From Paragorgia papillata (taxonomy: Eukaryota; Cnidaria; Anthozoa; Scleralcyonacea; Coralliidae), in assembly GCA_035771165.1 (NCBI GenBank), contig JAWNZC010000421.1:1155001-1219000 (forward strand): DNA of 64,000 nucleotides, given 5' to 3'. Of the stretch, positions 35,001-41,086 are shown in pieces. Positions within the stretch are counted from its first letter, which is position 1. Each line of letters starts with the position of its first letter. The position numbers and the translations under genes were made by a program. The notes beneath the pieces were generated by a model. The model ran no database searches. It was given only the letters and a program-made list of their open reading frames with translations, and was not told the DNA's origin.

Positions 35001-36979
35001 ATGACCACGTTGCGCGTACAGCATCCCGTCCTGGAAACACTGCTACTGCTAAGAGCCAAAACAACGCCGAGCAAACTACATCACCGGAATCAGTCGAGGC
35101 GGACAAGAAAGATGATCAAGATAGCTTTCAAGGAAATGTCAAGAAATCTGATGAAACAAGTTACAGTGATCAAAGTGGTTTCCACGACGATGAATCTCAA
35201 AGGAACCCAAGTAACAGAGGTAAAGACGTTATCGACGAAAGCGGTACCGCCGAAGGCCATAACTTAACAGAAAAATTCAACAATTCAGAAGAATCAGATT
35301 TTGGGAAGAGTGATTTCAATAAGAGTGGTCTCAATGATAATGAGTTCCAGAGATGCCAATCAAATAACCAAGATCCGGCAAAAAATGCTGACAAAAGTGG
35401 AACTCTTGTCGAGAACGAGAGACCAGACTACGAGAACGAGAAACCAGACTACGAGAACGCGAGACCAGACTACGAGAACGAGAAACCAGACTATAAGAAC
35501 GCGAAACAAGACTACGAGAACGAGAAACCAGACTACGAGAACGCGAGACCAGACTACGAGAACGAGAGACCAGACCACGAGAACGAGAGACGAGACTACG
35601 AAAACGAGAGACCAGACCACGAAAACGAGAGACCAGACCACGAGAACGAGAGACCAGACTACGAGAACGAGAGACCAGAACACGAGAACGAGAGGCCAGA
35701 CCACGAGAACGAGAGACCAGACCACGAGAACGAGAGAACAGACTACGAGAACGAGAAACCAGACTACGAAAACGAGAAACCAGACAACGAAAACGAGAGA
35801 CCAGGCCACGAAAACGAGAGGCCAGACCACGAAAACGTGAGACCAGACCACGAGAACGAGAGACGAGACTACGAGAACCCGAAACCAGACGACGAGAACG
35901 GTCAAAACGACCCATTGGAAATCCTTCAAAATAGTTTCGGGAAAATCAAATTACATGACGAACCCGACGAACCATCTTCTATCGATGTTGCACAGTTCAT
36001 CCAGCAAGTATACAGAGAAGATCTTGAAACCTTCAAGAGTCAAAATCGCGTTGATGTGGTGCTCTCCGAAGACAAGAGGCTCACTTTGAAACCGATGCGT
36101 GGGTTCAAACAGTCGGAATTCGACGAGGTAGCGAGAAAACTTCAACAGTTCTACGAGACAACGTCTAAAAACCTGACAAGAGCTACGTTGGATCTCAGAG
36201 AGTTCAGCGCTGACGATGCCGAGAAGATCAAGAAATCAATGACAAGGCAGAGAGGCCGATCTGATATAATGATAGAAGAATCCAGTCCTGACGTATTCAC
36301 TTTGATTGGAAATGCTGAAAATGTTGAGATGTTTCGTCGAAATGCCCTTGGAGCACTCCAAAGAGATACCTCTGCTTCGGAAAACAAAGGAACGCGGATT
36401 CCAACCGATCCAATGGTGGCGTCTCGCAAAGGGACACGGGTGATACTTATGTTGGGTGAAATACAAAAGCAAGAATGTGATGCGATTGTGAACTTCACAG
36501 ACAAAGACCTGGTGCACAAGACTGGGTTACCGTGCGCTATAAGAGAAGCAGCAGGCGAAGAATTCTGGAAAGTATGCAGAGATATCATTGCCAGGAATGG
36601 GTCTCTTATAACCAATATGGTGACGTTAACAAGCGCTGGCTCGTTGCCTTGTCAAATCGTTATCCACGCCATCCTTCCAGAAATATCCGAGGAGCGACGT
36701 CAGGAGGTTTTGCGTCTTAGCCTGAAAGAAACGTGCCACAACGCTCTCAAAAAAGCAAACGAAAATAGAGTGAAGTCGATCTGTTTTCCTGTCGTTACTC
36801 CAGATATTGCCAACCTTTCCCCAGCAGTCAGTGCGCGCTTGCTGTTTGAAGTAATAAAAGAGTTTATGGACGTGAATAGCCCACTCGACAACACCTCCAT
36901 TGAGGAAATTCGCATTGTTTATCGCAAGACTTCAAGATGTGTGGAAGAATACATGAAAGAATTTACGAAGCAGTTTTAG
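20455..36979 (+). CDS. Gene D: tandem RRM/NID-like repeat protein with C-terminal macrodomain, PARP14-like without PARP domain
   Basis: Seventeen exons: 20455-20635, 22600-22682, 23037-23214, 23976-24073, 25371-25542, 26173-26252, 26601-26769, 27743-27825, 28319-28496, 28713-28810, 29482-29659, 30293-30372, 30691-30886, 30988-31073, 31698-31896, 32798-32886, 33950-36979. Every junction is GT-AG and phases alternate strictly 1,0,1,0; the sum is 5178 nt (1725 residues). Exon pairs encode eight RRM-like modules of the type seen in NMI/IFP35 (NID) and the N-terminus of PARP14: first half with HFQ(K/R)KxNGGGEIE and ending (F)xxPEG, second half V(A)xAVVxxEQxIxGKxVxV. The last exon carries KH-like segments, a heptad array and a macrodomain. 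Likely a cytoplasmic scaffold in an innate response. Start ATG 20455 is chosen by homology with gene B. Confidence 0.82.
20636..22599. other. Gene D intron 1
   Basis: Holds the inverted repeat partner of 13866-14150 (21288-21575) and a piece of the TACTCGGGCTACC repeat in inverted orientation (about 21586-21645). No further exon is recognised. Confidence 0.5.
21288..21645. repeat. Dispersed repeat pieces, inverted relative to 13866-14150 and 1839-2060
   Basis: Two adjoining repeat segments recognised by shared motifs (GTCAGCCACAT, AAACTACAAAGTCAGTCAG, CACCGGAAGT, then CCTACCACAGTAGCCCAAGT). Not coding. Confidence 0.55.
22600..24073 (+). CDS. Gene D exons 2-4 (RRM-like modules 1 and 2)
   Basis: Exon 2 (22600-22682) completes module 1: VVEKVLKKTHRIEGNVVDVK. 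Exon 3 (23037-23214) opens module 2: ARTVLVSDIPDGATTSSLEI then FQKKRNGGGEIEEVRLSQDG. Exon 4 (23976-24073) closes it: VAGAVVTKEQIIKGKVVTMK. The acceptor before exon 3 (cttcaaaag|GACCTG) is weak in pyrimidines. An acceptor at 23017 would be out of frame. Confidence 0.78.
23434..23646. mobile_element. Foldback element with tRNA-like B-box cores
   Basis: A large imperfect palindrome: arms GTAGACGTCGTCAAGCTCA..TTACTCAGAAAAG and CTTTTCTGAGTAATTGAGCT..TACG, with inner arms TCTAATGACCGGTTAGAGAC and its complement. Each arm holds GGTTCGAACC, which resembles a tRNA B box. No complete tRNA cloverleaf is found. It lies in gene D intron 3. Confidence 0.6.
24550..24835. mobile_element. MITE (AACAATTATTCGCCTCAGGC family), inverted copy
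   Basis: Related to 937-1212 and 7994-8225 (shared GATTATAGAAAATCGCGCGC, ATTCTCGATAATCACC, CGAAAATGTGTATTTATACT). The right end forms a hairpin, AACAATTATTCGCCTCAGGC / GCCTGAGGCGAATAATTGTT (about 24726-24833). Confidence 0.72.
24884..24935 (+). pseudogene. Relic of an RRM first-half exon
   Basis: TTATCAGCAAATTGCGAGGG followed by TGTAAGGCAGTTGTGGTTT matches the acceptor and first ~35 bases of exon 5 (25365-25406: TTATCAGCAAACTTCGAGGG..) but then runs into a stop and loses similarity. It looks like a partial, dead duplicate of that exon. Confidence 0.55.
25371..27825 (+). CDS. Gene D exons 5-8 (RRM-like modules 3 and 4)
   Basis: Exon 5 (25371-25542) reads AVIVSDIPEGTTKNALHIHF, then KKKNAGGEINSITLSKDGKQ. 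Exon 6 (26173-26252): VAQAVIHTEQRMQGKLLKIE. Exon 7 (26601-26769): RTVWITNLVEEITENDLMMF, KRKNGGGEIENVKLSRNHKE. Exon 8 (27743-27825): VAQAVVNREHIIKEIAVEVK. All keep phase 0 to 1 to 0. Module 3 has AGG in place of GGG. Confidence 0.8.
25966..26080. repeat. (TTA)n microsatellite in gene D intron 5
   Basis: TTA/TTATT units, the last ~80 bp uninterrupted. Confidence 0.95.
26306..26550. repeat. Imperfect foldback repeat
   Basis: Holds a partial palindrome around 26375-26475: TTGAAATCGAGGTTGGGTAT..TTACTTTCTC and its complement-like AATGCCAACCCCGACTTGG. Phrases such as ATACAGGTCAAAAG(G/A)T and GCCGGT(G)TATGATTTAATGA recur at 25045-25170. Boundaries are uncertain. Confidence 0.4.
26770..27742. other. 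Gene D intron 7
   Basis: AT-rich. I recognise no exon, RNA gene or bounded repeat. Confidence 0.4.
28319..30372 (+). CDS. Gene D exons 9-12 (RRM-like modules 5 and 6)
   Basis: Exon 9 (28319-28496): RRTVFVSDIPKGQTKNSIQI, KKKHGGGEIEEARLSQDGQE. Exon 10 (28713-28810): VAHAVVNKEQVIKGKLVKVT. Exon 11 (29482-29659): NTILVTDIPEGKTENTLYIH, RKRNGGGEIEEVRLSQDGRK. Exon 12 (30293-30372): VAKAVVNTQQVIGGKVMKVE. Exons 3, 9 and 11 are all 178 nt and share GGGEIEE and LSQDG, suggesting recent internal duplication of these modules. Confidence 0.82.
28811..29481. other. Gene D intron 10
   Basis: No supported feature. The short plus-strand frame at 29176-29364 has no recognisable content. Confidence 0.4.
30158..30235. 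repeat. (ATTGT)n pentanucleotide array
   Basis: About a dozen near-perfect ATTGT units in gene D intron 11. Confidence 0.95.
30691..31073 (+). CDS. Gene D exons 13-14 (degenerate RRM-like module 7)
   Basis: Exon 13 (30691-30886) starts MQTKPELVSDIPKDTERRPH, keeps the opening strand and SDIP, but then becomes polar and disordered (NKSNSTSGSNNIRKSKDKAG) and ends TITEDSNG at the usual phase-1 donor. Exon 14 (30988-31073) has the phase and size of a second half (VKEHTSTQRLSTKEIVNRNY) but little of the consensus. The splice signals are kept while the fold is lost, so this is probably a linker derived from a dead module. Confidence 0.65.
31211..31391. mobile_element. MITE with AGACC(T/G)TATTCATAA ends
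   Basis: Inverted ends AGACCTTATTCATAACTGGC and (reverse complement of the right end) AGACCGTATTCATAAATGGC. The inner arms are AAATTAGCCCCTCT and AGAGGGGCTAATTT. It lies in gene D intron 14. Confidence 0.8.
31698..32886 (+). CDS. Gene D exons 15-16 (RRM-like module 8)
   Basis: Exon 15 (31698-31896) reads ERTILVSDIPDGVTETNVVI, QRKSNGGGEVETAKMFPEDR, KALVIFAEHHG. Exon 16 (32798-32886) reads VAEQVLQKKHTLNDKDILVE and ends DPPPKKVK. The same two exons and intron occur almost unchanged at 45777-46593, marking the start of a large tandem duplication. Confidence 0.85.
31956..32062. repeat. (TTCG)n/(TCCG)n minisatellite in gene D intron 15
   Basis: CGTT and CGTC tetramers; a partner array is at 46038-46161. 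It gives RSFVRSFVRS and antisense ERTNERTN frames that are not genes. Confidence 0.95.
32323..32747. mobile_element. 425 bp TTCAACAT-rich element with TAA target duplication
   Basis: Begins AGGCCTGGCCAAACGCTTTC and ends ..AACGATGTTGAATCCT. TAA is on both sides (32320-32322 and 32748-32750). The duplicate locus at 46446-46460 has an intact empty site, GCCTAACGCTTTTTAT, so the boundaries are certain. TAA duplications are typical of PIF/Harbinger elements. Confidence 0.85.
33012..33115. mobile_element. Short MITE (AACTC..TCCTGTCCG family)
   Basis: Ends AACTCTTTCCTGTCCGA and TCGGACAGGAATGAGTT form inverted repeats; the core is TAACGCCAGACGATTTTATT. Further copies at 46750-46853, 39060-39160 and 51728-51830. 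Confidence 0.75.
33445..33817. mobile_element. Tc1/mariner-like non-autonomous element at a TA site
   Basis: Ends CCGTATTTACCCGAACAAAC and GTTTAATCGAGTAAATACGG; several GGCGTTTATTCGAGGGCGGC units inside. Flanked by TA (33443-33444, 33818-33819). The duplicate locus (47161-47180) reads TTTTGAATAGTCTGAAA without it, giving the empty site. Confidence 0.88.
33950..36979 (+). CDS. Gene D last exon: KH-like segments, DYENERP array and degenerate macrodomain
   Basis: Phase-0 acceptor cactgcag|GTTGAA, 1009 codons, stop TAG. Order: KH-like piece (VENVFTTVTATMNPTILQRI..LLITGSLEQVIKAG), a long polar S/N/Q/P linker, about 23 heptads of D(Y/H)ENE(R/K)P (35413-35898), a KH-like pair (IDVAQFIQQVYREDLETFKS..FTLIGNAENVEMFR) and a macrodomain (about 36424-36966). 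In the macrodomain the ADP-ribose motifs are lost: GEIQKQECDAIVNFTDKDL replaces the IVNxAN motif, HKTGLPC the glycine loop, and VVTPDIANLSPA the SSGxFGxP loop. Core strands (IVIHAILP, SICFPVV) remain, so the fold is likely kept but ligand binding is doubtful. This is the only undamaged one of four copies. Confidence 0.86.
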   Translation, partial: VENVFTTVTATMNPTILQRIEPSVCKAVLDETGAVTGIQWHHAAYGLLITGSLEQVIKAGEFLQLKMSNKCLEEAEARNDNYDGSSHELGVKNPNVKQESQVNWSPRSNHPTVKESIPSCEFDGHENKHSRPSHGYSQSSGMSWESNYRRSAQNQVTSPRGNTDTAFAGKTSEHLGEQMDTSETAPTVDQKIRVSRDSGAQAYPNQLKETKDARANEQSSAKPTRLERYYSQPNTQTPESGPRSLDGARNHQNSEQTSDGPRISVSNDQPNAKPRSQAGLQGLPVQPAKPTPVPRHSRSQKDAGGDTARSDNLKNPTSQNRESFSERRQNAATFSLVKTSLENVFSLTESNDHVARTASRPGNTATAKSQNNAEQTTSPESVEADKKDDQDSFQGNVKKSDETSYSDQSGFHDDESQRNPSNRGKDVIDESGTAEGHNLTEKFNNSEESDFGKSDFNKSGLNDNEFQRCQSNNQDPAKNADKSGTLVENERPDYENEKPDYENARPDYENEKPDYKNAKQDYENEKPDYENARPDYENERPDHENERRDYENERPDHENERPDHENERPDYENERPEHENERPDHENERPDHENERTDYENEKPDYENEKPDNENERPGHENERPDHENVRPDHENERRDYENPKPDDENGQNDPLEILQNSFGKIKLHDEPDEPSSIDVAQFIQQVYREDLETFKSQNRVDVVLSEDKRLTLKPMRGFKQSEFDEVARKLQQFYETTSKNLTRATLDLREFSADDAEKIKKSMTRQRGRSDIMIEESSPDVFTLIGNAENVEMFRRNALGALQRDTSASENKGTRIPTDPMVASRKGTRVILMLGEIQKQECDAIVNFTDKDLVHKTGLPCAIREAAGEEFWKVCRDIIARNGSLITNMVTLTSAGSLPCQIVIHAILPEISEERRQEVLRLSLKETCHNALKKANENRVKSICFPVVTPDIANLSPAVSARLLFEVIKEFMDVNSPLDNTSIEEIRIVYRKTSRCVEEYMKEFTKQF
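35413..35898 (+). repeat. 21 bp in-frame array (DYENERP heptads)
   Basis: Units of GACTACGAGAACGAGAGACC(A) with Y/H and R/K variation. Highly acidic and polar. It produces open frames in other phases (TRTRDQT, SLVSRSR, VLVVWSL) which are shadows. Confidence 0.93.
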
Positions 36980-37918
36980 CACGGGAAACGTTAAAAACGT
37001 TAAATACGTGATGGTACTTGATGGTATTGAAAAGAGCTATGTCACACACAATTTTTAGCAATCAGTCTTACAGAAACACAATTGTTTTAAAATTGCACAA
37101 AATCTCATGATAATGGTTTTATATTATGTGAAAACATAAAAGAGATACTAGAAACCAACACGGAAGTACGGATGGTCAAAATTAAAGGGGATTGCAAATG
37201 TGACACCTTGATTTCTGTTAGATCAAGTTTAGACCAATTTGTGTTAAAACTTGACCTTAAAGGTTCAGAAATCCTCCATAGTTGTTAGGTGACTCGCATT
37301 TCACAATCAAATTAAAGCTTTAATTTTGACGTTCGTAACTCAGAATATCAACGTAAGACAATCGAGGCTAAAAATGACATAGACTCTTTAATGTTGATGC
37401 GTACGTTATGTTAAATTTACATGTTATTTTCATAATTAAACAGCATAATAACTTTAGATGTAGGTGATGTTCGAACAAGTGGTATAAATGCCCGATTATC
37501 GTATCGTCGTAAACTTTATCTATATATCAAATCTATCTAGCTTAATTGGAGAACCGGTTGAAGACATTGTAGCGTTGGTTATAAATATACAAGTTCATAA
37601 ATAAATTAAATAATTGCTTTCAATGTAACTTAATATGTAGATGAAAAGTGAAAAAAGTAAAAATGAGCACATGTTAATTTTGTTATTAACTTGCAATGTA
37701 GGTTATGTTGTTCGAAGTATAAATGCCAGATTATAAATGTAGAAGCTCTAACATAAATTAAATAGTGGCTTTAAGTATATGTTTAACAGTGGAAATAAGC
37801 AGCAATCATGACTTATACATCTCTTTCACTGCATGCAAAAGTAGACTTTTATTACTTCACTCCGAGAATAACGTATGACCATTTTACTCGCCAAAGGAAG
37901 AAAAAAAGATATAGTGGA

Positions 37919-38121
37919 TTTGTAATATATCTTCCTTTTCTAAAATTTCATCTTCATGAACTTTTTCGCTGTTAAAATTGACGGAAGTGACGTCTACGCA
38001 GGAATCTGTAAAGTGTTTTTCTATATATAGACAAATACCTGCGTAGACGTCACTTCGGTCAACTTTAACAGCGAAAAAAGTCCACGAAGATGAAATTTTA
38101 GAAAAGGAAGATGTACTACAA
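37919..38121. mobile_element. Foldback element, copy 1 of 3
   Basis: Long inverted arms: TTGTAATATATCTTCCTTTT..AAATTTCATCTTC and GATGAAATTTTAGAAAAGGA.., with inner arms AGTGACGTCTACGCAGG / CCTGCGTAGACGTCACTT. Copies sit at the same place in the later tandem units (50590-50791, 56443-56641). Confidence 0.82.
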
Positions 38122-39059
38122 ATCTTTTCAGAAGGCTCCAATTCCTCCAAATATCCTAAATATGTAAAATCCCAAATCATGATGGCACTTTAAAACAATA
38201 AAGCCTGTGATACAATCCTATATCATTTAACTTGCAGACAAAGTAAAAAAAAATAGGTAAACTGTACATATCAAATTTTGTGTTTTCTTATTTCAAGAGA
38301 GGTAATAAACTGCCAAAATTTTTAGCAGCGAAAAAGTGATGTTTCAGTCAGCGGAGTCTTATCTTTTTGACTGTGATAAAGAGCTCTGCACGAAACGTCA
38401 AAATTCCGTTACTAAAAATATCGGCAGTTTACCACCTTTCAGTTTTCTCTATCCGAAACAAGCTCGGACTGGGCCCAATTTAGGGGCCTTGCCATTTCAG
38501 CTGCGAGGGGGCCCAGGCCTAGGGGGGATAATTCGAGAAGCGTCTAGGGGCTCCAGGGGCATTGCTCCCCCCGGAAGGTTTTGAAATCTAGAGTCTGTGA
38601 AATGGCATTTCCTGCGTTTTGGGGGAAGATTTTATAGAATTCCGGAGATTATAAAACGTCATATAAAATACACAATTTACACAAAATACAACAGATTTCA
38701 GGACTTTTCAACATTTAGAACAAAACATTTTTAACATTTCAGAACATTATAAGCTGTTCCATTTCCGAGGACTTTGACGCAAATTTTCGATACACTGCCT
38801 CGTTATCAACAGCCTTCAGTAAATCAACTTCTACAGAACAAATCATTACTGCTTCCAAAGCGTCACTGTTCACTAATTTCACAAATGTGGAATTAAGTAA
38901 TTCCTTCAGTGCTTCCAATTTGATATTTTATGGGTGTGTCTGGTCAGGGGCCCATTTTGATGTCCCAGAAGGGCCCACGTGCCATGGCACAATGGCACAT
39001 AGGCCAGTCCGAGCCTGATCCGAAACACTGCCTAAGTAGCACTCTACTTTTTTACAGAA

Positions 39060-39160
39060 ATTTAACTCGTTCCGGTCCGTATAGATGTTTAGTATTTTAT
39101 TCTGGCTAACACCAGACAATTTTATTCACCTCTAGAAAAACGCTGGACAAGGATGAGTTG
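39060..39160. mobile_element. Short MITE (AACTC..GAGTT family)
   Basis: AACTCGTTCCGGTCCG.. and ..GGACAAGGATGAGTT with core CTAACACCAGACAATTTTAT. Diverged relative of 33012-33115; duplicated at 51728-51830. Confidence 0.65.
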
Positions 39161-39847
39161 ACGTATTTTCAGTATATCTAAATGGATATACTTTTCAACT
39201 ATTAATACAAATAATTTATTTTCCAAGTATAAATTATCTATCAAAATTGTTTAATAAGATTTTTCCAACATGTGGTCTATGAGAGTTTTGGAATGTTTGT
39301 CTGGAAGTTATTATTGCAATTGAGATCTGCAAGTCGGTAAACACAATAGGCACGTGATAAATTAATAATTAAATGTAGTAATTTATGCAAACGGAAACCA
39401 TCCTAAATTCCTAGTATAGTATCAGGAATCTATCTTCCAAGAAAAGATTAGCTATTATAATTATTTCATCAGATTACGAAGCAAAGTCCTGACTCCGTGT
39501 TATAGCCGATAATAAGTCTCTTATATAAGGTTTACTGACCTTGCTATATATATGTTATAAACTGTTACTTTGGCATTTAGCTTTCCCGAGCAAAAAATGG
39601 TTTACAATGTGTGTATCAGTATGACAATGATTGTCTGAACTCTGAAACATTATTGCAACATATTCCGAACAATAAGCACGTGATAAAATCATCATTTAAT
39701 TTGTGTTCAAATAAGCAACAGCGGAAGGCGTCCACTTCAGACTGTATATAATAGCTATTACTCTTCTATGTCGGTATAGTTATATATAGTGACGTGAAGT
39801 GATTAAATAACATCTTAAAATCCCGATTCAGAATAGTATCGTTTCAA

Positions 39848-41086
39848 ATGGCGTGTTCTTTAGAAGCTGTCTCGATTGGTAAACTGGAGAGCCTTCTCGA
39901 ATGTTCGATATGTTTGGAAACAGTGAAAGATCCACGAACACTGCCTTGCTTCCATTCTTATTGCATGTACTGCTTGGAAAGTTTCGTAAAGAAACATCGT
40001 GAAAATGAAGTTGGTCGACAGGTAAAGGACTTCAACTGCCCGAACTGCCGTAGACAGTTCACTTTGAATCCTGGAGAGGAAGTAGCAGACATGACACCCA
40101 ACCATTTTATCTTCAATATGTTGGAGGTCATGGCTGTTCAAGATCGAGTAAAAGGCGTTCCATGTTCTCACTGCCAAAAACCTTCAGTCGGTCGTTGCGT
40201 GGACTGTGAAGTATTTTTATGTCAAGAATGTCTTACCGACCACAACAAATATCGTGGCTTCGTCAATCATTCTGTTCTTTCGATGGACGAGTTAGCGAAA
40301 CCGGAGAATCAAAGAAAGATCAGGAGAAAGCTACACTGCCAAGAACACGAGAAAACACTGAAGTTTTATTGTGAAACATGCCAGGAGCTCATTTGTCGAG
40401 ACTGCACGGATTTTAACCACGAGAAACCTGATCATTGTTGGCTTCCAGTAGCAAAAGCGGCCGAGAAAGAAAAGCAGCATTTGGCTTCCAGTTGCGCCAC
40501 ATTCACACAGCAGTTACAAGAAGGCACACAATTGTTAGAGACGATATCAAATTTAACACAATCGCTCGATCGCAACGCAAAAACTGTCAAATCCGAAATT
40601 AATCAGAAAAAACAAGACATGTTAAATACGTTTAGCCAAATATTAGACAAAAACACTCGATCTCTACTAAATGAAGTCGACAAAATTCATAGTAAAAAAC
40701 GGAGCGAGCTGGAAGCCCAGACAGGCGAAGTAGGAAGTTATGTTGATAACGTGAAACGCTCCGTTCAGCTTTCAACGAGTCTCTTGGAGAAAGGAAATGA
40801 CGAGGAGATTCTCTCGTCGCAGAAAATGATTCAAGACAACGCAGAAAATTTTAAGAAAGAACGTCCTAGAAACATGATAGCCGTTAATGATGACAAGATT
40901 TGTTACAGATGGGACCGGGTAGATGTATGGAGATTTGCAGAGATTGCAAACAAATTAGGGAGAGTTGAGGATGGAATAGCTACAGAGAAATCCGAGAAGA
41001 TTTTAGAACAGTCAGCACCTGGCAACGATTGCAAAGGTATACAAGATTTAGAATATAGAATAAAAACTATAATCAGTTCTATATAG
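39848..41086 (+). CDS. TRIM-type E3 ligase, copy 2 (RING, B-boxes, coiled coil)
   Basis: Complete reading frame of 412 residues if unspliced, from MACSLEAVSIGKLESLLECS. RING (CSICLETVKDPRTLPCFHSY..CPNC), B-box 1 (CSHCQKPSVGRCVDCEVFLC), B-box 2 (LHCQEHEKTLKFYCETCQEL), coiled coil. A phase-1 donor lies after codon 396. Its B-box 1 matches the minus-strand copy at 3958-2764, while the RING and coiled coil match the copies at 52534 and 57429, so it is a mosaic. Confidence 0.82.
   Translation: MACSLEAVSIGKLESLLECSICLETVKDPRTLPCFHSYCMYCLESFVKKHRENEVGRQVKDFNCPNCRRQFTLNPGEEVADMTPNHFIFNMLEVMAVQDRVKGVPCSHCQKPSVGRCVDCEVFLCQECLTDHNKYRGFVNHSVLSMDELAKPENQRKIRRKLHCQEHEKTLKFYCETCQELICRDCTDFNHEKPDHCWLPVAKAAEKEKQHLASSCATFTQQLQEGTQLLETISNLTQSLDRNAKTVKSEINQKKQDMLNTFSQILDKNTRSLLNEVDKIHSKKRSELEAQTGEVGSYVDNVKRSVQLSTSLLEKGNDEEILSSQKMIQDNAENFKKERPRNMIAVNDDKICYRWDRVDVWRFAEIANKLGRVEDGIATEKSEKILEQSAPGNDCKGIQDLEYRIKTIISSI

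Larger units (their letters stand above)
36980..39847. other. 3' flank of gene D and spacer before the next TRIM exon
   Basis: No gene seen. This block is repeated at 49638-52533, about 55122-57428 and from 63368 to the window end, so it is part of the tandem unit. It contains a foldback element (37919-38121), a GGGCCCAGGCCTAGGGGGGA stretch (about 38508-38527), a short MITE (39060-39160) and TATA-like sequence at 39746-39752. Confidence 0.7.

Noticed and set aside
35301..35929. Frames over the heptad array of gene D in other phases and antisense
   Set aside because: Shadows of the repeat inside a clearly coding exon.
33950..36979. PARP (ADP-ribosyltransferase) catalytic domain at the end of gene D
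   Set aside because: The frame ends directly after the macrodomain; no catalytic-domain sequence follows in 36980-39847.
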